Origin: Nocardioides aromaticivorans
GTDB taxonomy: Bacteria; Actinomycetota; Actinomycetes; Propionibacteriales; Nocardioidaceae
DNA: 64,000 nucleotides
NCBI RefSeq assembly: GCF_013408525.1
Contig: NZ_JACBZM010000001.1
Location: 372,001-436,000, forward strand
Reading direction: 5' to 3'
This document shows, in pieces, positions 1 through 8,926 of this stretch (its first letter is position 1; each line of letters starts with the position of its first letter). The translations under genes were made by a program, and so were the position numbers. The notes under the pieces are model-generated. The model worked only from the letters and a program-made list of their open reading frames with translations, searched no databases and was not told the DNA's origin.

Positions 1-503
1 CGTCCCTCCGCCCGCACCTGCTCGCCGAGCTCGACCGCGGCCCACACCGGGTCCCCGAGGACGACCACGGACCCACCGAGCCGTCGGCGCTCCCCGCGAG
101 CGGTGACCTCCTCCACCCGCAGCCGTACGACGACCCGGTCGCCCCACTTCCCCTCGACGAGCCGCGGGTCGGACACCACCGTGCCGACGAGGTCGGCCGT
201 GGCCCGGTCGCCCGCCCACGCGCTCAACGGACTCGTCGCCACCGCCTCCAGCCGCAGCAGCGAACCAGCGAGGACCGCCGCCCCGAGGACGACGGACGCC
301 AGCACCAGCCGCTGCCGCGGCGAGGCCCGACCCCCGCGGCCCCTCCACGCGAGCGCACCGGCCGCGGCCAGCAGCCCCGCCAGCACGGGACCGGCCAGCT
401 CGCCGGCGCGAGCGGCGGCGATCCCGCCCAGCCACGCGGCGCAGCCCAGCACCGGCACCCGGAAGTCGTGCGGAGGGCGGGTGGCGGGATCCGGCTCAGC
501 CAC
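1..503 (-). CDS. comEC: ComEC/Rec2 competence protein, N-terminal part (cut by window edge)
   Basis: Reading from a GTG at 501-503 gives an open frame to the window edge (167 codons). It begins MAEPDPATRPPHDF, followed by hydrophobic segments and then a soluble stretch with TADLVGTVVSDPRLVEGKWG. That order of two or three membrane segments and then a beta-rich DUF4131-type domain is the usual start of ComEC, the inner-membrane channel that takes up single-stranded DNA. ComEA lies 1.1 kb away on the same strand, which supports the call. No in-frame start lies further upstream before the next gene's promoter. The catalytic competence core is outside the window. Confidence 0.85.
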   Translation of the reverse strand, partial: MAEPDPATRPPHDFRVPVLGCAAWLGGIAAARAGELAGPVLAGLLAAAGALAWRGRGGRASPRQRLVLASVVLGAAVLAGSLLRLEAVATSPLSAWAGDRATADLVGTVVSDPRLVEGKWGDRVVVRLRVEEVTARGERRRLGGSVVVLGDPVWAAVELGEQVRAEG

Positions 504-523
504 GGGCCACGCTCCGCGGGTGC

Positions 524-533
524 ACCCTAGGGT
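524..533. promoter_or_regulatory. overlapping divergent -10 boxes between comEC and the HPP gene
   Basis: The palindrome CCCTAGGG reads TAGGGT on both strands. On the plus strand the box (528-533) is 7 nt before the GTG at 541. On the minus strand (524-529) it is 20 nt before the comEC GTG. The two promoters would exclude each other. Confidence 0.5.
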
Positions 534-540
534 GATCGCC

Positions 541-1575
541 GTGAGCCGCTACACCACTCCCGAGCTGGCGCGTGGTGCGCTCGGCGCCCTCGTCGGCATC
601 GCCGTGGCGGGTGCGACCGCCCGCGCCGTGCCCGGCGGCCCTGAGATGCTCCCGTTCATCGTCGCCCCGATGGGGGCGTGTGCCGTGCTGCTCTTCGCGG
701 TGCCGGCCAGCCCGCTGGCGCAGCCGTGGCCGGTGCTCGGCGGCAACCTGATCTCGACCGGGGTCGGCCTCGGCGCCCACTGGCTCGTCGACGACGTGCT
801 GCTGGCCGCGGCCCTCGGGGTCGGCGCCGCGATCGGCACGATGATGCTGCTCGGCTGCCTCCACCCGCCCGGTGGCGCCTGCGCCCTGCTGGCGGCCACG
901 GCCACCCCGGCGATCCACGAGCAGGGCGTCCTGTTCGTCCTCACGCCCGTCGCGGTCAACACCGCGGCGCTGCTCGTCGTGGCCGTCGCCGTCAACAACC
1001 TCACCGGCCGCCGCTACCCCCACCGCCCGGCACCACCGTCGCCGGCGAGCGCCGCGACCGAGCTCGGCATCACGACCCCGGACGTCGAGGAGGCCATGAA
1101 GCGGCTCGCGGACCGCCTCGACGTGCTCCCCGCCGACGTCGTGGCGATCGTCCGGGACGCCGAGACGCACGCCCTCGACCGCCGGCTGGGGTCGATCCCC
1201 GTCGCACGGATCATGAACCGCGACGTCGTGGTGGCCCACCCGTTCGAGTCCATCTATCGCGCCCGGACGCTCCTGGTCCAGCGCCAGGTGAAGACCCTGC
1301 CCGTGGTCGACGACGAGCGGCACGTGATCGGCGTCGTGTCGATCATCGACCTCTTCACCCGCGACCTGGTCGAGCTCGAGACCGTGGACTCGATCATGCG
1401 GACCGACGTCACCACGATCCGCGAGGACACCCCGGTCGCCGAGCTGGTCCCGGCGATGACCTCGGAGGGCTACAAGAACGTGCCCGTGGTCGACGCGGAG
1501 GACCGGCTGGTCGGGATGATCACGCGCGGCGAGCTGATCGCGGTCCTCCACCGGGCGCTGCTGGGCGCGTCCTGA
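541..1575 (+). CDS. HPP family membrane protein with C-terminal CBS domain pair
   Basis: The 344-residue product has an N-terminal HPP-type membrane region with several hydrophobic helices (motifs LPFIVAPMGACAVLLF and LGCLHPPGGACAL). Two CBS domains follow in the C-terminal 150 residues, beginning near ARIMNRDVVV and DSIMRTDVTT. HPP proteins are linked to nitrite transport in plant plastids and cyanobacteria; CBS pairs usually bind adenine nucleotides and gate the membrane part. The GTG at 541 was chosen because TAGGGT lies 7 nt upstream. A longer frame exists, but it runs antisense through comEC. The gene sits between comEA and comEC on the opposite strand. The substrate is unknown. Confidence 0.85.
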   Translation: MSRYTTPELARGALGALVGIAVAGATARAVPGGPEMLPFIVAPMGACAVLLFAVPASPLAQPWPVLGGNLISTGVGLGAHWLVDDVLLAAALGVGAAIGTMMLLGCLHPPGGACALLAATATPAIHEQGVLFVLTPVAVNTAALLVVAVAVNNLTGRRYPHRPAPPSPASAATELGITTPDVEEAMKRLADRLDVLPADVVAIVRDAETHALDRRLGSIPVARIMNRDVVVAHPFESIYRARTLLVQRQVKTLPVVDDERHVIGVVSIIDLFTRDLVELETVDSIMRTDVTTIREDTPVAELVPAMTSEGYKNVPVVDAEDRLVGMITRGELIAVLHRALLGAS

Positions 1576-1607
1576 CGGCGGACCTGACGGCGGACCTGAC
1601 GGCGCTG
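1572..1607. repeat. 12-bp tandem repeat, three units
   Basis: The unit CTGACGGCGGAC occurs exactly at 1572-1583 and 1584-1595 and imperfectly at 1596-1607. It starts across the stop codon of the HPP/CBS gene. No function is evident. Confidence 0.8.
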
Positions 1608-1627
1608 CTGACCGCGTCGCCACCCCG

Positions 1628-2578
1628 TCACACCGTCACGTGGGGCGCGAGCTTCGCCAGGGTCTTCTCGCCGATCCCGTCGACCTCCAGCAGCTCGTCG
1701 ACGCTGGTGAACCCGCCGCGCTCCTCCCGCCAGCTGATGATCGCCTGCGCGGTGACCGGTCCGACATCGGGCAGCGACTCCAGCTCGGCCTGCGACGCGA
1801 GGTTGAGGTTGACCGGCGCGGCACCCGGACCGGCAGCGCTGCCCGGGCCGGACGCCCCGGCTGCCCCGGCCGGCGCACCGCGAGCGCCGACGACGATCTG
1901 CTCCCCGTCGACGAGCACCCGCGCGAGGTTGATCGAGGACAGGTCGACATTCGGCTTGGCCCCGCCGGCCGCCTCGACCGCGTCGGTGACCCGGGCGCCG
2001 GCATCGAGCACCACGATCCCCGGGCGACGCACCTTGCCGGCGACGTCGACGGTGACCTGCCCGCCCGCACCTGCGGCGGCCGGTCCTGCCGTCGCCGCTC
2101 CTGCCGACGACGGCGAGGCGGCCGGCACCAGCGGCTCCACGGCGTCGGCGCTGACCGGCGCGACCGGGGGCTCGGGGTCGTCGCGCACCACCCACCAGGT
2201 CGTGACGGCCAGCCCGACCGCGACGACGAGGGCCACCACGGCGACGTGGACCGGCGCCAGCGGCGGCACCCGGTCACGGACCGCAGCCACCACCCCCCAC
2301 GAGGTACGACGCCGTGCCGCATGCCGCCCCGGGACCGGGATCGCCGGGGGTGGCTCCGGGACGTGAGCCGGCTGCGTGACGCCGGCCGGCGACGGCGGGG
2401 CTCCCCGGTCCGCCACCCGGGTGTGGTCCGCCCACCAGGGAGCCGTCGTGTCGACGGTGTCGCCGCCGAGGGCCCGGTCGACGGCGCCGCCGGCGGGCTC
2501 GGCCCCGCCGGCACCGGCGGCGATCAGGGCCAGGCGGCGCGCGGCGGTGTCGGCGGCGGGTGGGCGTCGGGAGTGCAT
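1628..2578 (-). CDS. comEA: ComEA DNA-binding competence protein
   Basis: The 316-residue product has a cytoplasmic Pro/Ala-rich N-terminus, one membrane segment at about residues 110-131, an SLBB-like domain at about 174-232 (starts VTVDVAGKV) and a C-terminal helix-hairpin-helix domain at about 256-316 (VNLNLASQAELESLPDVG, ending in VDGIGEKTLAKL). This is the standard layout of ComEA, the membrane-anchored receptor that binds double-stranded DNA and passes it to ComEC. The ATG at 2576-2578 lies 6 nt after a TAGCGT box (2585-2590), so the mRNA is probably leaderless. The partner comEC is on the same strand but separated by the HPP gene. Confidence 0.92.
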   Translation of the reverse strand: MHSRRPPAADTAARRLALIAAGAGGAEPAGGAVDRALGGDTVDTTAPWWADHTRVADRGAPPSPAGVTQPAHVPEPPPAIPVPGRHAARRRTSWGVVAAVRDRVPPLAPVHVAVVALVVAVGLAVTTWWVVRDDPEPPVAPVSADAVEPLVPAASPSSAGAATAGPAAAGAGGQVTVDVAGKVRRPGIVVLDAGARVTDAVEAAGGAKPNVDLSSINLARVLVDGEQIVVGARGAPAGAAGASGPGSAAGPGAAPVNLNLASQAELESLPDVGPVTAQAIISWREERGGFTSVDELLEVDGIGEKTLAKLAPHVTV

Positions 2579-2584
2579 GCCGGC

Positions 2585-2590
2585 ACGCTA
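2585..2590 (-). promoter_or_regulatory. -10 box TAGCGT of comEA
   Basis: TAGCGT lies 6 nt before the comEA ATG, a leaderless arrangement. Confidence 0.5.
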
Positions 2591-2709
2591 GGCAGCCGAG
2601 CCGTCTGGTCACCGGGCGCAGCCCGGCGCCTGTGGAGGACGACCCGCCGGCGCATCGGCCTGTGGACGGCTACGGGACGGTCGGGTGGCGCGCGGGGCTG
2701 GTGTGCCGC

Positions 2710-3582
2710 TCAGTCGTCGAGAACCGGCGCCACGCAGATGGCGAGCATCCCGGGCCCCACGTGCGCGCCGAGCACGCCCCCCAGCTCCACGCAGCGCACC
2801 GGGCTGCCGTCGCGGGACGGTACCAACCGGTCGCCGAGCTGCTCGGCGAGCCGCTCGGCCATCGCGGTCGCCCGCTCCTCGGCCGCCAGGTGGGCGACGC
2901 AGGCCTCGACCCGCTGCTCCCCCGCGGCCGCCACGGCCATCGCCTCGAGCTGGGCGATCGCCTTGGCAGCGGTCCGCACCTTGGCCTGCGGGGCGATCAC
3001 GCCGTCGACGATGCCGAGCAGCGGCTTCACGGCGAGCACACCGCCGAAGACCGCCGCCGCGGCACCGACCCGGCCGCCGCGCCGGAGGTACTCCAGCGTG
3101 TTGACGTAGAACAACGACGTCGCGGCCTCGGCGCGCGCTCGCGCGGCCTTCGCCGCGTCGGCGGCCGTGCCGCCCGCCTCGATGACGGCGCAGGCCGACT
3201 CGACGGCGTACCCGGTCGCGACCCCGACCTGCCGGGAGTCCACGCACGTGACCGGGACCGGCGCGGTGCGCGAGGCCACGAGGGCGGACTCGAAGGTGCC
3301 GCTCACCTCGGCCGACAGGTGGATCGACACGATCTCGGTGGCGCCCTCGTCGGCCAGCCGCGCGTACAGCTCGGAGAAGGCGGCGGGCGCCGGTCGCGAC
3401 GTGCTGACGGCCCGCTTCTCGCGCAGCGCGGCGGCGATCCGCTCAGGGGTCACACCGTCCGAGCCCTCGTCGTACGACTCGTCGTCGATGATCACCTGGA
3501 GCGGGACCACGTGGACCAGGCCGGAGGCCGCGACCTCGGCGGGGACGGTCGAGGCGGAGTCGGTGACGACTGCTACGGACAC
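2710..3582 (-). CDS. DegV family fatty-acid-binding protein
   Basis: The 290-residue product begins MSVAVVTDSASTVP, the conserved DegV start with the D-S motif, and continues with VVPLQVIIDDESYDEGSDG and STSRPAPAAF, typical of the family. DegV-type (FakB-like) proteins bind a fatty acid; in Firmicutes FakB presents it to the kinase FakA, but no FakA gene is seen here. The GTG start is 7 nt after the leuS stop codon, so the gene is probably cotranscribed with leuS. Length is normal for the family. Confidence 0.88.
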   Translation of the reverse strand: MSVAVVTDSASTVPAEVAASGLVHVVPLQVIIDDESYDEGSDGVTPERIAAALREKRAVSTSRPAPAAFSELYARLADEGATEIVSIHLSAEVSGTFESALVASRTAPVPVTCVDSRQVGVATGYAVESACAVIEAGGTAADAAKAARARAEAATSLFYVNTLEYLRRGGRVGAAAAVFGGVLAVKPLLGIVDGVIAPQAKVRTAAKAIAQLEAMAVAAAGEQRVEACVAHLAAEERATAMAERLAEQLGDRLVPSRDGSPVRCVELGGVLGAHVGPGMLAICVAPVLDD

Positions 3583-3589
3583 GGACCGA

Positions 3590-6064
3590 TCACACCACGA
3601 TGTTGACCAGCTTGGGAGCCCGCACGATCACCTTGCGGACCTCGCGGCCGTCGATCGCCTTCTGCACCGCCGGGTCGGCCAGCGCCGCCGCCTCCAGGTC
3701 GGCCTCGCTGATGTCGGGCGAGACCTCCAGGCGACCGCGCACCTTGCCCTGGATCTGGACGACCGCGGTCACGGCGTCCTCGACCAGCAGCGCCTCGTCG
3801 ACCGTGGGCCACGGGACCTGGGCGACGGTCGGCTCGTGGCCCAGCCGCTCCCACATCTCCTCGGCCGTGTACGGCGCCACCAGCGACAGCAGGATCGCGA
3901 CCGTCTCCGCCGCCTCGCGCACCGCCGGGTCCTCCGGGCCGCAGCCCGAGTCGATCGCCTTGCGGGTGGCGTTGACCAGCTCCATGACGCGGGCGACCAC
4001 GACGTTGAAGCGGTAGGACTCCAGCAGCTGCGCGGCCTCGTGCACCGTCTTGTGGGTCACCTTGCGCAGCGTGACGTCACCCGTCGCCGGGTCGACGCCC
4101 GGGGCCGAGGTCACGTCACCGGACAGCCGCCACGCGCGCTGCAGGAACTTCGCCGAGCCGGCCGGTGAGACGTCGGCCCAGTCGATGTTGTCCTCGGGCG
4201 GGCTGGCGAAGACCAGGGTCAGCCGCACCGCGTCCACGCCGAAGGAGTCGAGCTGCTCCCCCAGGCTGACGCCGTTGCCCAGCGACTTGCTCATCTTGCG
4301 GCCGTTGTTGATGACCTTGCCCTGCGACAGGTACGCCGAGAACGGCTCGTCCCAGTCGATCAGGCCCATGTCGCGCAGCACCTTGGTGAAGAAGCGCGCG
4401 TACAGCAGGTGCAGCACCGCGTGCTCGTCGCCACCGATGTACAGGTCGATCGGGCCCCACGCCGCAGCCAGCGCCGGGTCGAAGGCCTGGCTGTCGTCGT
4501 GCGGCGACAGGTAGCGGAAGAAGTACCAGGACGAGTCCACGAAGGTGTCCATGGTGTCGGTGTCGCGCGTCGCCGGGCCGCCGCAGGTCGGGCAGCTGAC
4601 GTTGACCCACTCGGTCGCCGCGCCCAGGGGCGAGGTGCCCTTGGGCTTCAGGTCGGCGCCGCGCAGCTCGGGCAGCTCGACCGGCAGCTGGTCCTCCGGC
4701 ACCGGGACCTCGCCGTCGACCGGGCAGTGGATGACCGGGATCGGCGCGCCCCAGTAGCGCTGGCGGGACAGCAGCCAGTCGCGCAGGCGGAAGTTGACCG
4801 TGCCGCTGCCGTGGCCGTCGGCCTCCAGCAGCTCGATCACCTGGTGGATGCCGGCGGTCTTGTCGGTCAGGCCGTCCAGCGGACCGGAGTTGACGTAGGT
4901 GCCGTTGCCGCCGGTCGCGACGCCGGACTCCTCGGGGTTGTCCTCGCCCGTGTCGACGACCCGCCGCACCGGCAGGTCCATCGCCCGGGCGAAGTCCAGG
5001 TCGCGCTGGTCGTGCGCGGGCACGGCCATGATCGCGCCGGTGCCGTAGTCGGCCAGCACGTAGTCGGAGGCCCACACCGGGATCCGCTCGCCGTTGACCG
5101 GGTTGACGGCGTGCACGCCCAGGAAGACACCGGTCTTGGGGCGGTCGGTGGCCAGCCGGTCGATGTCGGAGGCCTTGCGCACGTCGGCGACGTAGTCCTC
5201 CAGCGCCTGGCGCTGCTCGTCGGAGACCAGCTCCGCGGCCAGCTTCGCGTCCGCGGCGACCACCATGAAGGTGGCGCCCCACAGCGTGTCGGGGCGGGTC
5301 GTGAAGACGGTGATCGGGTCGTGGCCGTCCACGTCGAAGCGGACGTGCGCGCCCTCGGAGCGGCCGATCCAGTTGCGCTGGGCGTTGACGACCTTGTCGA
5401 TCCACGTGGCCTGCAGGCCGTCCAGGGCGTCGTACAGCTCCTGGGCGTACTCGGTGGTCTTGAAGTACCACTGGGTCAGCTCGCGCTTGGTGACCTCGGC
5501 GCCGCAGCGCTCGCAGGTGCCGTCGGCCAGGACCTGCTCGTTGGCCAGCACGGTCTGGTCGTTGGGGCACCAGTTGACGGGCGAGTTCTTGCGGTAGGCC
5601 AGCCCGCGCTCCCGGAACTTCAGGAACAGCCACTGGGTCCACCGGTAGTACTCGGGGTCCGAGGTGTGCAACCGGCGGGACCAGTCGAAGCTGATGCCGT
5701 AGCGCTTCATCGACTCGAACTGCGTCTCGATGTTGGCGTAGGTGTACGTCGCCGGGTGCTCGTCGTTGCGGATGGCGGCGTTCTCGGCGGGCAGCCCGAA
5801 GGAGTCCCAGCCCATCGGGTTCAGGACCTCGTAGCCGCGGAAGCGCCAGTAGCGCGCGATGACGTCGTGGAGCGCGAAGACCTCCGCGTGACCCATGTGC
5901 AGGTCACCGCTCGGGTAGGGGAACATCGTCAGCGCGTAGCGCTTCGGCTTCTCCCCCGACGTGACGACCGCGTCGTCCGCACGGAACGGGTCGAGCCGCT
6001 CCCAGACCGGCAGCCACTTCTTCTCGACCGCATGGACGTCGTAGTGGACGTCGTTCTCGCTCAT
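3590..6064 (-). CDS. leuS: Leucyl-tRNA synthetase
   Basis: The product charges tRNA-Leu with leucine. It is about 824 residues from the start [10 protein letters not shown]. The class I signatures are present: HMGH in [14 protein letters not shown] near the N-terminus and KMSKS in [13 protein letters not shown] in the C-terminal half. The tripartite core, the CP1 editing insert ([18 protein letters not shown]) and an anticodon-binding tail are recognisable. An in-frame ATG two codons upstream (6068-6070) is an alternative start; the longer frame beginning MPEGLFC would run back through the terminator and is unlikely. The leader ahead carries a leucine-rich mini-ORF and a terminator, implying control by Leu-tRNA supply. 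Confidence 0.97.
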   Translation of the reverse strand: MSENDVHYDVHAVEKKWLPVWERLDPFRADDAVVTSGEKPKRYALTMFPYPSGDLHMGHAEVFALHDVIARYWRFRGYEVLNPMGWDSFGLPAENAAIRNDEHPATYTYANIETQFESMKRYGISFDWSRRLHTSDPEYYRWTQWLFLKFRERGLAYRKNSPVNWCPNDQTVLANEQVLADGTCERCGAEVTKRELTQWYFKTTEYAQELYDALDGLQATWIDKVVNAQRNWIGRSEGAHVRFDVDGHDPITVFTTRPDTLWGATFMVVAADAKLAAELVSDEQRQALEDYVADVRKASDIDRLATDRPKTGVFLGVHAVNPVNGERIPVWASDYVLADYGTGAIMAVPAHDQRDLDFARAMDLPVRRVVDTGEDNPEESGVATGGNGTYVNSGPLDGLTDKTAGIHQVIELLEADGHGSGTVNFRLRDWLLSRQRYWGAPIPVIHCPVDGEVPVPEDQLPVELPELRGADLKPKGTSPLGAATEWVNVSCPTCGGPATRDTDTMDTFVDSSWYFFRYLSPHDDSQAFDPALAAAWGPIDLYIGGDEHAVLHLLYARFFTKVLRDMGLIDWDEPFSAYLSQGKVINNGRKMSKSLGNGVSLGEQLDSFGVDAVRLTLVFASPPEDNIDWADVSPAGSAKFLQRAWRLSGDVTSAPGVDPATGDVTLRKVTHKTVHEAAQLLESYRFNVVVARVMELVNATRKAIDSGCGPEDPAVREAAETVAILLSLVAPYTAEEMWERLGHEPTVAQVPWPTVDEALLVEDAVTAVVQIQGKVRGRLEVSPDISEADLEAAALADPAVQKAIDGREVRKVIVRAPKLVNIVV

Positions 6065-6117
6065 CGCCATCCCTTGTCTCGTTCCTGCTACCTGGTGGAC
6101 CGATCGGTCCGTGACAC

Positions 6118-6143
6118 AGAAAAGCCCCTCGGGCATCGAGGGG
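6118..6143 (-). terminator. Intrinsic terminator in the leuS leader
   Basis: A 7-bp G+C stem (CCCCTCG/CGAGGGG) with a 5-nt loop is followed on the minus strand by CTTTTCT. It lies about 50 nt before the leuS ATG, inside the leader, where it would work as a conditional terminator. Confidence 0.75.
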
Positions 6144-6180
6144 CGGCCGCGTCGACGGTCTTCGTCAGTGGTCGACGCGG

Positions 6181-6201
6181 CTATCCAAGGAGCAGGTTCA
6201 T
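6181..6201 (-). CDS. Leucine leader peptide MNLLLG
   Basis: This six-residue ORF has three consecutive leucine codons out of six and ends at the base of the first attenuator hairpin. A TAGCAT -10-like box at 6214-6219 lies 12 nt before its ATG, so the transcript would have almost no 5' leader. Too short for normal gene finding; the call rests on its position and composition. Confidence 0.7.
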   Translation of the reverse strand: MNLLLG

Positions 6202-6213
6202 CCGCACAGGGGC

Positions 6214-6219
6214 ATGCTA
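6214..6219 (-). promoter_or_regulatory. -10 box TAGCAT for the leuS leader transcript
   Basis: TAGCAT on the minus strand lies 12 nt upstream of the leader-peptide ATG. It sits just after the stop codon of the ABC exporter gene. Confidence 0.45.
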
Positions 6220-6241
6220 CTCCTCCACGCGCGGGCGGCGC

Positions 6242-8014
<1,773 letters not shown>

Positions 8015-8039
8015 CGCGTTCCTCCCACCGGCCGACAAG

Positions 8040-8054
8040 TTAGGTGAACCTTAG
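8040..8054. promoter_or_regulatory. Iron-box-like (DtxR/IdeR-type) operator at the ABC exporter promoter
   Basis: The sequence TTAGGTGAACCTTAG resembles the DtxR/IdeR consensus, in which TTAGGT and ACCTAA half-sites are arranged as a palindrome. It overlaps the minus-strand -10 candidate TAACTT and lies 26 nt before the exporter GTG, where a repressor would block transcription. The match is partial: I count about 12 of 18 positions to the 19-bp consensus recalled from memory. Confidence 0.45.
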
Positions 8055-8088
8055 TCGGACGCGCCCGCCGGGCCGGCGCCGGGGCGGC

Positions 8089-8094
8089 TAGCGT
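8089..8094 (+). promoter_or_regulatory. -10 box TAGCGT of the SDR gene
   Basis: TAGCGT lies 6 nt before the ATG at 8101, a leaderless arrangement. Confidence 0.5.
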
Positions 8095-8100
8095 GACGCC

Positions 8101-8862
8101 ATGACTGTCACCGACCTGTTCCGACTCGACGGCAAGGTCGCCGTCGTCACCGGCGCCAGCTCCGGGCTGGGCGTCGACTTCGCCAAGGCACTGGCCGAGG
8201 CCGGCGCCGACGTCGCGCTCGGCGCCCGGCGCGTCGAGCGCCTCGCCGACACCGCCGCGCTGGTCGAGGCCGCCGGCCGCCGCGCGCTGTCCGTGCAGAC
8301 CGACGTCGCCGACCCCGCCTCCTGCCAGGCGCTGGTCGACGCCGCGATGGCCGAGTTCGGCCGCGTCGACGTCCTCGTCAACAACGCCGGCGTCGGCACC
8401 GCCGTCCCGGCCACCCGGGAGACCCCCGAGCAGTTCACCCAGGTCATCGACATCAACCTCAACGGCAGCTACTGGATGGCCCAGGCGTGCGGCCGGGTGA
8501 TGCAGCCGGGGTCGAGCATCATCAACATCTCCTCGGTCCTCGGCATCACCACCGCCGGGCTCCCCCAGGCCGCGTACGCCGCCTCGAAGGCCGGCGTCAT
8601 CGGCCTGACCCGCGACCTGGCCCAGCAGTGGACCGGGCGCAAGGGCATCCGGGTCAACGCCATCGCGCCCGGCTTCTTCGCCTCCGAGATGACCGAGACC
8701 TACCCGCCGGGCTACCTCGAGTCGCAGCAGGCGCGGATCCCCGCCGGCCGCAAGGGCGACCCGCGCGAGCTCGCCGCGACGCTGGTCTTCCTCGCCTCCG
8801 ACGCCGCGGGCTATGTCACCGGACAGACCCTCGCCGTCGACGGCGGCATGACGATCACCTGA
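8101..8862 (+). CDS. SDR family NAD(P)-dependent oxidoreductase (FabG-like)
   Basis: The 253-residue product is a classical short-chain dehydrogenase/reductase. It has the cofactor motif TGASSGLG near residue 18, NNAG near residue 94, and the catalytic Ser with the YAASK pair (AAYAASKAG). The C-terminus VTGQTLAVDGGMTIT is typical of FabG-like members. The leader is absent: TAGCGT is 6 nt before the ATG. It is transcribed alone and ends at a strong hairpin. Substrate cannot be told from sequence; acetoacetyl-CoA-type or polyol reductases are both possible. Confidence 0.92.
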   Translation: MTVTDLFRLDGKVAVVTGASSGLGVDFAKALAEAGADVALGARRVERLADTAALVEAAGRRALSVQTDVADPASCQALVDAAMAEFGRVDVLVNNAGVGTAVPATRETPEQFTQVIDINLNGSYWMAQACGRVMQPGSSIINISSVLGITTAGLPQAAYAASKAGVIGLTRDLAQQWTGRKGIRVNAIAPGFFASEMTETYPPGYLESQQARIPAGRKGDPRELAATLVFLASDAAGYVTGQTLAVDGGMTIT

Positions 8863-8882
8863 TCGGCACCCGTCGTACGAAC

Positions 8883-8910
8883 GAGGCCCCCGGCTGCTGC
8901 CGGGGGCCTC
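8883..8910. terminator. Bidirectional terminator between SDR and phoX-like genes
   Basis: The perfect stem GAGGCCCCCGGC/GCCGGGGGCCTC with a TGCT loop lies in the gap between two convergent genes. T-runs are weak. Confidence 0.75.
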
Positions 8911-8926
8911 GTCGCGTCGTACGACG

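Larger units (their letters stand above)
6118..6201 (-). promoter_or_regulatory. Leucine attenuator ahead of leuS: leader peptide, hairpin, terminator
   Basis: Read on the minus strand, 6201-6181 encodes M-N-L-L-L-G-stop with codons CTG CTC CTT GGA TAG. The last base of TAG starts an 11-bp perfect stem, GCCGCGTCGAC at 6181-6171 pairing with 6156-6146 around a 14-nt loop. Three bases on comes a 7-bp terminator stem (CCCTCG-type arms 6143-6137 and 6131-6125) followed by CTTTTCT (6124-6118). This order is that of ribosome-mediated attenuation: stalling at the Leu codons would cover the first stem arm. The antiterminator pairing was not resolved by eye. Confidence 0.75.

Noticed and set aside
103-540. 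N-terminal extension of the HPP/CBS protein
   Set aside because: The frame is open but antisense to comEC, Ser/Thr/Arg/Pro-rich and unlike HPP proteins; the leaderless GTG at 541 is better.
6061-6201. T-box riboswitch ahead of leuS
   Set aside because: No T-box sequence (TGGNACCGCG) and no specifier loop pattern; leader peptide with Leu codons fits better.
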